Shown piece after piece: positions 20,926 to 30,500 of a stretch of 49,422 nucleotides of DNA; position 1 is the first letter of the stretch, and every line of letters begins with the position of its first letter. The notes under the pieces were generated by a model that worked only from the letters and a program-made list of their open reading frames with translations, did no database searches and was not told where the DNA came from. The DNA comes from Oceanobacillus massiliensis str. N'diop. GTDB lineage: Bacteria > Bacillota > Bacilli > Bacillales > Amphibacillaceae. The stretch lies in contig NZ_HE610976.1 in NCBI RefSeq assembly GCF_000285495.1, positions 1,129,934-1,179,355 of the forward strand. The letters run 5' to 3'. The translations under genes and the position numbers were made by a program.

Positions 20926-21777
20926 ATGACCATTTTGGAGAAAGCGCCAGCTAAGATTAATTTGTCCCTGAATGTATTAAGCAAGCGGGATGATGATTAT
21001 CATGATGTTGAAATGATCATGACTTCGATTGATTTGGCCGACCGGATTGAGCTTGAGCGGCTGCAGGATGATCGGATTGAGATATCGCTTGAAAGCAGAT
21101 ACGTGCCAAATGATGAGCGGAATTTAGCATATAAAGCGGCAAAGGCATTTAAGACTAAATATGGGATCACAGAAGGTGTACATATTACTATTGATAAGAA
21201 TATCCCCGTCTCGGCCGGCCTTGGCGGAGGGAGTACAGACGCAGCAGCGGTACTGCGGGGACTTAACAAACTGTGGTCTAAGGATATTCCACTAAATGAA
21301 TTGGCGGAGCTGGGTTCATCAATAGGAGCTGACGTTGCCTATTGTGTGTATGGTAATACAGCAATAGCAAGAGGATTTGGTGAAAAAATCGAAAAGTTAT
21401 CTTCCCCTCCTCCCTGCTGGATCATTTTGGCAAAGCCGGACATTGGTGTTTCTTCCAGGACGATATTCAGTCAGATTAATGTAGAAGAGCTTTTCCATCC
21501 GGATACAGCGGCAATTCTTGAAGCGTTGGAAGATAAGAATTTCAGCAAGCTATGCAATCATATCGGTAATTCGCTTGAACCAATCACTTTTGCAATGCAT
21601 CCGGAAGTACAGCATATCAAAGAAGCGATGACCCATGCAGGTGCGGCAGGCGTTCTAATGAGCGGAAGCGGTCCAACCGTATATGGGTTAGTGGAACAGC
21701 AAAGCAAAGCAACCCGCATATACAATGGTATGCGTGGTTTCTGCGAAGAAGTATATCTTGTCCGTCTTATCGGATGA
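20926..21777 (+). CDS. ispE: 4-diphosphocytidyl-2-C-methyl-D-erythritol kinase
   Basis: IspE phosphorylates CDP-methylerythritol in the non-mevalonate isoprenoid pathway. It is a GHMP kinase: the N-terminus begins [14 protein letters not shown], the ATP loop is [20 protein letters not shown], and the C-terminal glycine motif is [15 protein letters not shown] chose the ATG at 20926, directly after AAGGTAGGTG, rather than 20737, because upstream codons run into repeat sequence. At 283 residues it is a normal length. purR follows after 65 bp. Confidence 0.96.
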   Translation: MTILEKAPAKINLSLNVLSKRDDDYHDVEMIMTSIDLADRIELERLQDDRIEISLESRYVPNDERNLAYKAAKAFKTKYGITEGVHITIDKNIPVSAGLGGGSTDAAAVLRGLNKLWSKDIPLNELAELGSSIGADVAYCVYGNTAIARGFGEKIEKLSSPPPCWIILAKPDIGVSSRTIFSQINVEELFHPDTAAILEALEDKNFSKLCNHIGNSLEPITFAMHPEVQHIKEAMTHAGAAGVLMSGSGPTVYGLVEQQSKATRIYNGMRGFCEEVYLVRLIG

Positions 21778-21819
21778 ATATTGCCAAAATGCGTATATTA
21801 ATGATATATTAATATTTAA

Positions 21820-21831
21820 ATATTCGGTTTT
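21820..21831 (-). promoter_or_regulatory. Candidate PurBox upstream of purR
   Basis: On the minus strand this reads AAAACCGAATAT, one mismatch from the PurBox core (AWWWCCGAAC). It ends 11 bp before the purR ATG, a place where autorepression could act. PurR normally uses two boxes; I could not find a convincing partner. Confidence 0.4.
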
Positions 21832-21842
21832 GGGGTGTAGTA

Positions 21843-22670
21843 ATGAAAAGAAGCAACAGATTAGTTATATTAACTGACTTTTTCCTGGAAAACCCGCGAA
21901 AACATATTCAATTGCCATATTTTGTAACACTTTGTGATACAACGAAATCATCCATTAGTGAGGATTTGGATATTATTAATGCTGTTTTTAAGGAGCAGGG
22001 CATGGGCCATCTGGAAAGGTCAACAGGTGCTGGCGGTGGTGTAAAATATATACCGGAATACACTTACGCAAAGAGTGTTGCCTTTATTGACGAACTGCGT
22101 GAAAAGCTTGAGGATCCAACGCGGATTCTGCCTGGCGGATATCTATATATGAGTGATTTGCTTGGCAATCCGAAAACAGTAAGGGACATTGGCCGTGTAT
22201 TTGCATCGGCATTTTCCAAAATGGATATTGATGTCATTGTAACAGTGGCAACAAAAGGTATTCCATTGGCATATGCGGTTGCTTCATTCCTTAACGTTCC
22301 TGTAGTAATTGCAAGAAGAGATCCGAAAGTGACGGAAGGTTCATCGGTCAGCATTAATTATGTTTCGGGGTCGTCGCGCAAGATACAAACGATGGTACTG
22401 CCAAAACGCAGCCTTGAAGAAGGGTCCAATGTTTGTATTATTGATGATTTCATGAAAGCGGGCGGTACGATTACTGGAATGATCAGCCTGCTGGGAGAGT
22501 TCAATGCCCGTGTTCAGGCGATCGGAGTGCTGGCAGAAGCTGATGATGACGAGGAAGAACGTGTCATTAACAATTATACGTCGTTAGTGAAAATCTCGAA
22601 TGTTGATATGAGACATAATAATATCGAAATTCAGGCGGGTAATTTTGTGGAGAGAGAAGCCAAAGAATAG
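21843..22670 (+). CDS. purR: Purine operon repressor PurR
   Basis: PurR represses purine synthesis and transport genes; PRPP relieves repression. The first 70 residues form a winged-helix domain (SNRLVILTDFFLENPRKHI). The rest is a phosphoribosyltransferase-like effector domain with the PRPP motif CIIDDFMKAGGTITGM. The 275 residues are close to the B. subtilis length. In B. subtilis yabJ lies between purR and spoVG; here that space holds only 150 bp of non-coding DNA. Confidence 0.96.
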   Translation: MKRSNRLVILTDFFLENPRKHIQLPYFVTLCDTTKSSISEDLDIINAVFKEQGMGHLERSTGAGGGVKYIPEYTYAKSVAFIDELREKLEDPTRILPGGYLYMSDLLGNPKTVRDIGRVFASAFSKMDIDVIVTVATKGIPLAYAVASFLNVPVVIARRDPKVTEGSSVSINYVSGSSRKIQTMVLPKRSLEEGSNVCIIDDFMKAGGTITGMISLLGEFNARVQAIGVLAEADDDEEERVINNYTSLVKISNVDMRHNNIEIQAGNFVEREAKE

Positions 22671-22750
22671 GTTATTGATGGCATCATTTGAGCCTTTTTT
22701 TCACTTGGAATCATTCCTTGCTTAAAATATTTAATTTTTTTATATTTCAG

Positions 22751-22779
22751 GCAGGAATTTCAATGTGTTTTGTTGAAAT
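22751..22779 (+). promoter_or_regulatory. Sigma-H promoter of spoVG, with AT-rich upstream tract
   Basis: GCAGGAATT (22751-22759), a 12-bp spacer, and GTTGAAAT (22772-22779) match the sigma-H pattern (RNAGGAWWW, about 12 bp, RNNGAAT) except for one -10 base. The preceding 30 bp are nearly all A/T, like the AbrB-binding tract upstream of spoVG in B. subtilis. Confidence 0.6.
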
Positions 22780-22820
22780 AGTTTAAAGTAAGTCCAAATG
22801 GGAAAAGGTGGTGAGACATC

Positions 22821-23111
22821 ATGGAAGTAACTGACGTGAGATTACGCCGCGTAAATACAGAGGGCAGAATGCGAGCTATTGCATCTATTACGTTGGATCA
22901 GGAGTTTGTAGTCCATGATATACGCGTAATCGACGGTAATAATGGATTGTTTGTGGCGATGCCATCAAAAAGAACTCCTGATGGGGAATTTCGGGATATA
23001 GCACATCCGATCAATTCAGGAACTCGTTCAAAAATTCAGGATGCCGTATTGGAAGAATATCGTCGTGCGGGTGAGAGTGAAGTTAAATATGAAGAAGCAG
23101 GTGCTTCTTAA
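22821..23111 (+). CDS. spoVG: Septation/regulatory protein SpoVG
   Basis: SpoVG is a small nucleic-acid-binding regulator that affects septation, capsule and virulence genes in Firmicutes. The 96 residues begin [20 protein letters not shown] and contain the signature [20 protein letters not shown], followed by [13 protein letters not shown]. An AAAAGGTGG site precedes the ATG. A sigma-H type promoter and an AT-rich tract lie upstream, which fits control by AbrB from this same window. Confidence 0.97.
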   Translation: MEVTDVRLRRVNTEGRMRAIASITLDQEFVVHDIRVIDGNNGLFVAMPSKRTPDGEFRDIAHPINSGTRSKIQDAVLEEYRRAGESEVKYEEAGAS

Positions 23112-23134
23112 TAGAATGTTCAAATATCATGACG

Positions 23135-23172
23135 AAAAGGGGTCTAATCTTACAGGTTGACCTTCTTTTTTT
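23135..23172 (+). terminator. Probable terminator after spoVG
   Basis: AAAAGGGGTC pairs imperfectly (one bulge) with GACCTTCTTTT, and T's continue. Confidence 0.55.
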
Positions 23173-23276
23173 GTTTTCTGATGTATTCCTGCACTAAGAT
23201 TAATTGAAAAAAATCCCAGCAATTATACAACTTCTGCGATTTTCCCCTCAGGAGATGCCCCCTGCATTGACATCTG

Positions 23277-23305
23277 TTGAAATCATCTCTTTTTTACGAT
23301 ATATT
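23277..23305 (+). promoter_or_regulatory. Sigma-A promoter of glmU-prs
   Basis: TTGAAA (23277-23282) and TATATT (23300-23305) are 17 bp apart. GGAGG and the glmU ATG follow. Confidence 0.65.
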
Positions 23306-23339
23306 TTATAGTGGATAATTAGATAATGGAGGTTTCCTT

Positions 23340-24719
23340 ATGACGAATCGTAATGCTGTCATTCTGGCAGCTGGACAAGGAACGAGAATGAAATCAAAGC
23401 TTTATAAAGTTCTGCATCCGGTTGCCGGACGGGCAATGGTGCAACATGTTATAGATCAGTTAAATACAGTGAAACTTGATAAAATGGTTACAATTGTAGG
23501 TTTTGGTGCTGACATCGTCAAAGAACAGATTGGCGATGCAAGCGAATTTGTAGTTCAGGAGGAACAATTGGGGACTGGACATGCCGTATTACAGGCAGAG
23601 CATCTATTGAAGGATCAGGAAGGAACAACGATTGTTGCTTGTGGAGATACACCGCTTATTACCGGTGAAACCTTTCAGGAGCTTTTTGCTCATCACGAAC
23701 GGGAAGGTGCGGCCGCTACTATTCTGACTGCCCAGACAGAAAATCCGGCTGGATATGGCAGGGTGATACGGAATGAGACCAATGAAGTAGAGCGGATTGT
23801 GGAACAGAAGGATGCAAGTGAAAGTGAACTGCTTGTTAAGGAAATCAATACGGGTACCTATTGTTTTAACAATAAGGCACTATTCCAAGCGCTGCATGAA
23901 GTTTCCAATGATAATGCACAAGGTGAATACTATCTGCCGGATGTTATTGAGATATTACGAAACAAAAGTGAAAAGGTCAGTGCTTTCCTTACGCCCAATT
24001 TTGAAGAAACACTAGGGGTTAATGATCGTGCTGCATTGGCCCAGGCTGAAAAAACAATGAGAAAACGTATTAATGAGAAGCATATGCGTAACGGTGTTTC
24101 CATAATTGATCCTGACCATACATACATCGAGCCGGATGTAGTCATTGAGTCGGATGTCATCATACATCCAGGGACAATCATAAAAGGGGCCTCTACGATA
24201 AAGACCAATGCTGAAATCGGGCCCAACAGCGAAATAAACAATTGCTATATTGGAGAAGATACAATTGTGAAACAAAGTGTAGCAAACGACAGCAAGATTG
24301 GTGACCGTGTCAAAATTGGACCATTTGCACATATACGTCCTGAGTCCAATGTAGGCAATGATGCCAAATTAGGCAACTTTGTTGAGATTAAGAAGACCGT
24401 ACTTGGCGATAACAGTAAGGTTTCCCATTTAAGTTATATTGGGGACGCAGATGTTGGGAGCAATGTAAACATCGGTTGTGGTACAATAACAGTAAATTAT
24501 GATGGAACAAATAAGTTCTTAACAACGATTGGAGACGATGCATTTATCGGCTGTAACTCCAATTTGATTGCACCCGTAACAGTTGGCAAGGGGTCCTATG
24601 TTGCAGCGGGATCGACGATAACAGACGATGTTCCAGAAGATGCACTATCTGTCGCAAGGGCTAGACAGACAAATAAAGAAGGCTATGCTGCAAAATTAAA
24701 AAGCAGAAAAAAAGATTAA
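23340..24719 (+). CDS. glmU: Bifunctional UDP-N-acetylglucosamine pyrophosphorylase / glucosamine-1-phosphate N-acetyltransferase
   Basis: GlmU makes UDP-GlcNAc, the common precursor of peptidoglycan and teichoic acid. The N-terminal uridyltransferase half has the signature [19 protein letters not shown]. The C-terminal half (from about residue 250) is a left-handed beta-helix made of hexapeptide repeats such as [19 protein letters not shown], with the acetyltransferase site around [17 protein letters not shown]. It has 459 residues. Only 16 bp separate it from prs, and a shared promoter is visible upstream. Confidence 0.97.
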   Translation: MTNRNAVILAAGQGTRMKSKLYKVLHPVAGRAMVQHVIDQLNTVKLDKMVTIVGFGADIVKEQIGDASEFVVQEEQLGTGHAVLQAEHLLKDQEGTTIVACGDTPLITGETFQELFAHHEREGAAATILTAQTENPAGYGRVIRNETNEVERIVEQKDASESELLVKEINTGTYCFNNKALFQALHEVSNDNAQGEYYLPDVIEILRNKSEKVSAFLTPNFEETLGVNDRAALAQAEKTMRKRINEKHMRNGVSIIDPDHTYIEPDVVIESDVIIHPGTIIKGASTIKTNAEIGPNSEINNCYIGEDTIVKQSVANDSKIGDRVKIGPFAHIRPESNVGNDAKLGNFVEIKKTVLGDNSKVSHLSYIGDADVGSNVNIGCGTITVNYDGTNKFLTTIGDDAFIGCNSNLIAPVTVGKGSYVAAGSTITDDVPEDALSVARARQTNKEGYAAKLKSRKKD

Positions 24720-24735
24720 TCGGAGGTTATATTTA

Positions 24736-25689
24736 ATGGCATCTAGCTACAAGGATTCATCGTTGAAGGTATTCTCACTGAATTCTAATCAAAAATTGGC
24801 AGAAGACATCGCAGAACATATTGGAACAACACTTGGGAAATGTACGGTATCTCAGTTCAGCGATGGTGAAATTCAAATCAATATTGAAGAAAGTATTCGT
24901 GGTTGTGATGTTTATGTTGTCCAATCGACAAGCGCTCCCGTTAATCAGCATATAATGGAACTGCTTATCATGATTGACGCACTTAAACGTGCTTCAGCAA
25001 AATCGATTAATATCGTCATGCCATATTATGGCTATGCGAGACAGGATAGAAAAGCAAGGTCGCGTGAACCAATTGCTGCTAAACTGGTAGCTGATCTAAT
25101 CGAAACAGCTGGAGCCAATCGTGTGATTAACCTGGATTTGCACGCACCGCAAATCCAAGGATTCTTTAATATTCCAATTGACCACTTGCAAGGTGTGCCA
25201 ATTTTATCAGATTACTTTGATGCCAAAAATCTAGAAGATATAATTGTAGTATCTCCGGATCACGGCGGTGTGACAAGGGCACGTAAAATGGCTGATCGCC
25301 TAAAAGCACCTATCGGAATTATCGACAAGCGCAGACCGCGCCCTAACGTAGCTGAAATCATGAATATCATCGGTAATATTGAAGGGAAAACAGCCATCCT
25401 GATTGACGATATCATCGACACAGCGGGGACAATTACCCTTGCAGCGAATGCATTGATTGAAAACGGAGCGAAAGAAGTCTATGCTTGTTGTACGCATCCT
25501 GTACTGTCGGGACCTGCAATTGAGCGGATTGATAATTCCCAGATTAAAGAGCTTGTCATTACGAATACCATTCCGCTTCCAGAAGAAAAGCGAAGCGAAA
25601 AAATTACAGCTCTTTCTGTAGCGCCACTTATCGGGGAAGCTATTATCCGTGTCCATGAAATGCAGTCAGTAAGTATTTTATTTGATTGA
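24736..25689 (+). CDS. prs: Ribose-phosphate pyrophosphokinase
   Basis: It makes PRPP from ribose 5-phosphate and ATP, feeding purine, pyrimidine, His, Trp and NAD synthesis. The N-terminus shows [17 protein letters not shown], the ATP/Mg loop [12 protein letters not shown], the PPi loop [15 protein letters not shown], and the PRPP-binding motif [13 protein letters not shown]. It has 317 residues. The product is also the ligand of PurR encoded nearby. The terminator hairpin after prs overlaps a sigma-B promoter for ctc. Confidence 0.97.
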   Translation: MASSYKDSSLKVFSLNSNQKLAEDIAEHIGTTLGKCTVSQFSDGEIQINIEESIRGCDVYVVQSTSAPVNQHIMELLIMIDALKRASAKSINIVMPYYGYARQDRKARSREPIAAKLVADLIETAGANRVINLDLHAPQIQGFFNIPIDHLQGVPILSDYFDAKNLEDIIVVSPDHGGVTRARKMADRLKAPIGIIDKRRPRPNVAEIMNIIGNIEGKTAILIDDIIDTAGTITLAANALIENGAKEVYACCTHPVLSGPAIERIDNSQIKELVITNTIPLPEEKRSEKITALSVAPLIGEAIIRVHEMQSVSILFD

Positions 25690-25692
25690 TTT

Positions 25693-25718
25693 GTTTAGTA
25701 AGACCGTGAAACGGGTAT
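25693..25718 (+). promoter_or_regulatory. Sigma-B general stress promoter of ctc
   Basis: GTTTAG (25693-25698), a 14-bp spacer, then GGGTAT (25713-25718). The B. subtilis ctc promoter as I recall it has the same 14-bp spacing between GTTTAA and GGGTAT. The -10 box lies inside the prs terminator hairpin. Confidence 0.7.
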
Positions 25719-25740
25719 TAATTATATTGACCGTTTTTTT
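25709..25740 (+). terminator. Terminator after prs
   Basis: AAACGG (25709-25714) pairs with CCGTTT (25731-25736) across an A/T-rich loop, with a T7 run. The stem is short. Confidence 0.6.
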
Positions 25741-25826
25741 ACCTCAAGATGAAACATAAGGATGAAATAGAAAGAGATTACTTACCTATTTTGAAAATGT
25801 TTTAAAAAATTTGGAGGATGATAAAC

Positions 25827-26468
25827 ATGGCAGTAAAATTAAAAGCAGCGAAACGGGAAAATCTTACGAAATCAGCAACTAAGGAAATTAGACTGAGCGG
25901 GCGGGTCCCTGCTGTTGTCTATGGCAAAGAAAAGGAAGCAAAGAATGTTTCTGTCGATAGTATTCAACTTGTAAAAACGGTTCGGGATGAAGGAAGAAAT
26001 GCAATTATCTCATTGGACGTTGAAAATGACGGATCGATCGATGTAATGCTGCACGAATATCAAATTGAACCGATAAAAGATCAATTAATCCATGCAGACT
26101 TCTATGTGGTCAATATGTCTGAAGAGATGGATGTGGAAGTTCCGCTTCGATTAGAAGGTGAGGCACAGGGTTCAAAAGCAGGCGGCGTACTTCAGCAGCC
26201 ATATTTTGAACTGCAGGTAAGGGCAAAGCCGGACCAAATCCCGGAAGAGATCAGTGTGGACATTTCTGCTCTGGAGATTGGTGACAGTCTTACGATTGCA
26301 GACATTCCATCAAAGGGAAATTATGAAATCCTGGATGATGCGGAAACAACGGTTGCAACTGTTCTGCCGCCAACCAAAGAAGAGGATCTTGAAGCAGATG
26401 TCGATCCGAACGCTGAACCAGAATTGGTCGGTGCTGATCGAAACGAAGAGGAATCAGAAGATAAATAA
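25827..26468 (+). CDS. ctc: 50S ribosomal protein L25 / general stress protein Ctc
   Basis: Ctc is the L25-type protein that binds 5S rRNA and is induced by sigma-B stress. The N-terminal domain (about 1-92) contains SGRVPAVVYGKEKE and the 5S-binding surface. The C-terminal TL5-type domain (about 95-185) begins EEMDVEVPLRLEGEA. An acidic tail follows (EEDLEADVDPNAEPELV). I use the ATG at 25827 (MAVKLKAAKRE), since the ATG at 25818 overlaps the GGAGG site. A sigma-B promoter lies 110 bp upstream. Confidence 0.95.
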   Translation: MAVKLKAAKRENLTKSATKEIRLSGRVPAVVYGKEKEAKNVSVDSIQLVKTVRDEGRNAIISLDVENDGSIDVMLHEYQIEPIKDQLIHADFYVVNMSEEMDVEVPLRLEGEAQGSKAGGVLQQPYFELQVRAKPDQIPEEISVDISALEIGDSLTIADIPSKGNYEILDDAETTVATVLPPTKEEDLEADVDPNAEPELVGADRNEEESEDK

Positions 26469-26492
26469 TACAATATAATAGATAACATAATG

Positions 26493-26548
26493 ACAATACC
26501 CTCCTATAAGAATCTAAAAAGAATAGCCATTCTTAGAGGAGGGGTTGT
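26493..26548 (+). terminator. Long hairpin between ctc and pth
   Basis: Bases 26493-26513 pair with 26529-26548 over about 20 bp with one bulge and one mismatch. The 3' flank is TTGTTGTTTA, not a clean T-run, so termination may be partial. The right arm contains GAGGAGGGG, a strong ribosome binding site for the leader ORF at 26554. Confidence 0.65.
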
Positions 26549-26553
26549 TGTTT

Positions 26554-26595
26554 ATGGATGTATTTACTATTTTAAAAGGAAGAAGCATACTATGA
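26554..26595 (+). CDS. Possible 13-residue leader peptide upstream of pth
   Basis: The frame reads [13 protein letters not shown] and stops at TGA (26593-26595), which overlaps the pth ATG (26592-26594) as ATGA. GGAGGGG lies about 10 bp before its ATG. The layout is that of translational coupling: ribosomes ending the leader would be placed on the pth start. The strong ribosome binding site sits in a hairpin arm. It may also be chance; no homologue is known to me. Confidence 0.35.
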   Translation: MDVFTILKGRSIL

Positions 26596-27155
26596 AATTG
26601 ATTGTGGGATTAGGCAATCCAGGAAGAAAATATAGACAGACACGTCATAATATCGGATTTATGGTGATTGAAGAACTGCTGCATCGCAATCAGTGGAGCC
26701 TAGATAAAGCCAAGTTTAATGGCGACTATTCCATGGAACACTATGAGGGCGAAAAGGTAATTCTTCTACAGCCGCAAACATACATGAATCTGTCAGGAGA
26801 GTCCATTCGTCCATTGATGGATTATTACAATCTGGACCTGGATGATGTGCTTGTTATTTATGATGATCTTGATTTACCGACAGGGAAGATACGTCTGCGC
26901 CAAAAGGGTGGTCATGGCGGCCATAACGGGGTAAGATCAACAATCGATCATCTTGGGACCAAAGAATTCAAGCGTATTCGTTTGGGGGTTGGCAGACCCG
27001 TTGGACCTATTCCGGTGGTTGATTATGTGCTGGGTGCTTTTCCTAAAGAAGAGCAGGAAGATGTTATCATCAGTATAAAAAATGCTGCAGACGCTTGTGA
27101 GTCCTGGCTAAAGGGAACACCATTCATCGAAGTAATGAATGAATACAATAATTGA
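26592..27155 (+). CDS. pth: Peptidyl-tRNA hydrolase
   Basis: Pth (SpoVC) frees tRNA from peptidyl-tRNAs that fall off the ribosome; it is essential and gives a sporulation defect when weakened. The N-terminus [14 protein letters not shown] and TRHNIGFMV include the catalytic histidine. [14 protein letters not shown] and [20 protein letters not shown] include the substrate-binding asparagine and aspartate. The ATG at 26592 gives 187 residues; the longer frame from 26490 is hairpin and leader sequence. AAGGAAG precedes it. Confidence 0.96.
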   Translation: MKLIVGLGNPGRKYRQTRHNIGFMVIEELLHRNQWSLDKAKFNGDYSMEHYEGEKVILLQPQTYMNLSGESIRPLMDYYNLDLDDVLVIYDDLDLPTGKIRLRQKGGHGGHNGVRSTIDHLGTKEFKRIRLGVGRPVGPIPVVDYVLGAFPKEEQEDVIISIKNAADACESWLKGTPFIEVMNEYNN

Positions 27156-27194
27156 AGCATAGGCTTCTATATGCGCACGATGAAAGCAGTCGAT

Positions 27195-27222
27195 GTATAA
27201 TATACCATTATCCGGATAAACT
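27195..27222 (+). promoter_or_regulatory. Possible sigma-F promoter of fin
   Basis: GTATA (27195-27199) and GGATAAACT (27214-27222) fit the sigma-F boxes, but the spacer is 14 bp rather than 15. fin is a sigma-F gene in B. subtilis. Confidence 0.45.
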
Positions 27223-27255
27223 TTTATGTAGAAAGATTATTCGAGGTGGTTGATG

Positions 27256-27486
27256 ATGGCGATCATTTATAATTGCAGACATTGCGGACAAACGATTGGA
27301 AAGCTGGAGCAAAAGGTAATGGATGCCTCATTACTGGGCTTGAATCAGCTAAGCAATCGGGAAATGGAAGAAATGGTTCATTATAGTCGGAATGGCGATA
27401 TTCAGATACATACAATTTGTGAGAATTGTGAGCAAGCCTTAGGCCAGCATCCTCATTATCACGAATTGGATTTTTTTATACAATAG
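27256..27486 (+). CDS. fin: Anti-sigma-F factor Fin
   Basis: Fin (YabK) is a small zinc protein that binds sigma-F in the forespore and helps the switch to sigma-G. The 76 residues carry CRHC (C7, C10) and CENC (C55, C58) pairs and the conserved end HPHYHELDFFIQ. Of three clustered starts (TTG 27250, ATG 27253, ATG 27256), the last gives the family N-terminus MAIIYNCRHC and best spacing from GAGGTGG. It is analogous in role to csfB, so the window encodes two forespore anti-sigma factors. Confidence 0.93.
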   Translation: MAIIYNCRHCGQTIGKLEQKVMDASLLGLNQLSNREMEEMVHYSRNGDIQIHTICENCEQALGQHPHYHELDFFIQ

Positions 27487-27500
27487 CATACGCTGCAAAA

Positions 27501-27529
27501 GCTTTGGTTATGTAAACCAAGGCATTTTT
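27501..27529 (+). terminator. Terminator after fin
   Basis: GCTTTGGTT (27501-27509) pairs with AACCAAGGC (27515-27523), followed by ATTTTTG. Confidence 0.85.
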
Positions 27530-27562
27530 GCGCTTATATATACATTTAAGAGGAGTTTAACA

Positions 27563-30500
27563 ATGAAGGGCATTAATCACTATTTACAATCAAAAGAAGA
27601 CGTTCAATCGATCGTCAGTGGCATAACAGGAGGGATGAAGGAGCAACTGATTGCCGGACTTTCCGGCTCGGCAAGGAGCATGCTCGTATCGGTAATCAAT
27701 CAATCCATCCAAAGACCGGTATTGCTGGTAACACATCAGCTTGTACAAGCACAGCAGCTCTACGATGACCTGACTGAATTCATGAATGAAAGTGACGTAC
27801 ATTTGTATCCGGTTAACGAATTAATCGCTTCGGAAATATCGATATCAAGCCCAGAATTAAGAGCACAGCGGATAGAGGCACTGACAGAATGGTCCAGAAG
27901 AAAGTCTGGCATATTAATTGCACCGGTAGCGGCACTAAAGCGAATATTACCACCTCAGGATTATTGGAGTAACTACCAGCTGCATTTTAAGAATGGCGAA
28001 GAAATTGAAATGGACGCGTATCTCACATCGTTAGTCGATATGGGATACGAAAGGGTCTCTATGGTAACTACCCCCGGGGAATTCAGCCGTCGTGGCGGAA
28101 TTATCGATATCTATCCGATTACGGAGCAGCTTCCAATCCGTATTGAGCTGTTTGACGAAGAAATCGATTCGATACGTTATTTCGATGCAGAGACACAACG
28201 GTCCTTGGATAAGGCAGAAGAGATTATAATCGGTCCTGCAACAGAGCTGCTATTGACGGATGAGGACTTACTTGCTGCTTCCGAAAGACTGGAGAATGAA
28301 CTTGCGGCTACACTGAAAAAAATGAAGAAACCGGAAGCGAAAGAACAATTAATAGAAGTGATGGAACACGACATTACCCGTATGAAAAATCTCGAGCGCT
28401 TTCAGGAGATGTACAAATATATCGGTCTGCTCTATTCAAAGCCTGCTAGTTTATTAGATTACCTTACCCAAGATGGACTAATCATTTTGGATGAGATGAG
28501 CAGAATTCAGGAAACGGCAACGAATCTTGATACAGAAGAGGCGGAATGGTACAGCAGTTTGCTTGAAGGCAACAAGATGGTGAGGAACAGTCAATTTTCA
28601 TTTGATTGGAATACGGTTCTGGAAACGATGAACCAGCAGCGTATCTATATGTCGGTATTTCTAAGGCATATTCCAAATACACAGCCTGAAAATATTATCA
28701 ATCTATCTTCACGTGTCATGCAGGAATTCCATGGCCAAATGCACTTATTCAAAAATGAACTGAAACGCTGGGAAAAAGGGGAATTCTCAGTCGTCATTCT
28801 CGCACCCAATCAAAAAAGGGCAGACAAAATTTATTCCATACTGGCAGATTATGATATTGATTCGGCCATCTCCAAAGATTTAAAACTTCCTGTGGAGATA
28901 CCGACCATTGCTATTGGAAATCTGACAAGCGGTATGGAACTCCCGATGCATAAGCTTGCCATCATAACGGAAAATGAATTATTTAAGAAACGGTCCAAGC
29001 GTCCTAGACGACAGCAGAAAATCACCAATGCCGAGCGAATCAAGAGCTACCAGGAATTAAAAATCGGCGATTATGTCGTACATGCCAATCACGGGGTGGG
29101 TAGGTATCTAGGCATTGAAACGCTTGAGGTAAATGACCTGCATAAAGATTATATGCTGATTAAGTATTCAGGGGACGATAAGTTATTTGTTCCAATCGAC
29201 CAGATTGATCTCGTTCAGAAGTTCGTCGGTTCGGAAGGAAAAGAACCTAAGCTATATAAGCTTGGCGGATCGGAATGGGCGAAAGTAAAAAGAAAGGTAC
29301 AGTCGTCTGTAGAAGATATTGCAGATGACTTAATCAAACTGTACGCAGAGCGGGAAGCCAAAAAAGGATTCGCTTTTTCGGAGGATACGGAAATGCAGCG
29401 TGAGTTCGAGTCCTCCTTCCCCTATCAGGAAACAGAAGACCAGCTCCGCTGTATTGAAGAAATCAAGCAGGATATGGAAAAAGAGCGTCCAATGGATCGG
29501 CTGCTTTGCGGAGATGTTGGCTATGGTAAGACAGAGGTAGCAATCCGTGCTGCCTTTAAGGCTGTTGCAGACGGAAAACAGGTTGCGATATTGGTGCCAA
29601 CGACGATTCTTGCCCAGCAGCATTTTGAAACCATCCGCGAACGATTCCAGGACCATGCAATCAATATAGGCTTATTAAGCAGGTTCCGCACAAAGAAACA
29701 GCAGACCGAAACCTTGAATGGCGTAAGAAAAGGCACCGTCGACGTGGTTATCGGTACACATCGCCTATTATCCAAGGATGTGGAGTATCGTGATCTTGGA
29801 CTATTGATTGTTGATGAGGAACAGCGCTTCGGAGTGAAACACAAAGAAAAAATCAAGCAGCTAAAAACAAATGTGGATGTCCTGACCTTGACCGCCACAC
29901 CAATTCCAAGAACCCTGCATATGTCCATGCTTGGTGTCCGCGATTTATCTGTGATTGAGACGCCACCGGAAAATCGTTTCCCAATTCAGACGTATGTAAT
30001 GGAATATAATCCAATATTCATGCGGGAAGCGATTGAGCGGGAGATGGCACGCGGCGGCCAAGTGTTCTTCCTGTATAACCGTGTGGAAAATATCGATAAG
30101 GTTGCCCGTGATCTTGGTATGCTTGTAGGAGATGCAAGAATTGCGGTGGCTCATGGACAAATGAATGAAAATGAACTGGAAAATGTGATTTTCGGATTTC
30201 TGGAAGGGGAATACGATGTCCTTGTGAGTACAACCATCATCGAAACGGGTGTCGACATCCCGAATGTGAATACATTGATTGTCAATAACGCTGACCGTAT
30301 GGGATTGAGCCAGCTTTATCAGCTAAGAGGCAGGGTCGGCCGTTCCAATCGTGTGGCATATGCCTATTTTACCTATCAGAAGGATAAGGTGCTGACAGAG
30401 GTGGCCGAGAAGCGTCTCCAAGCGATTAAGGAATTCACAGAGCTTGGTTCCGGATTTAAGATTGCAATGCGTGACCTGTCCATCCGTGGGGCGGGAAACC

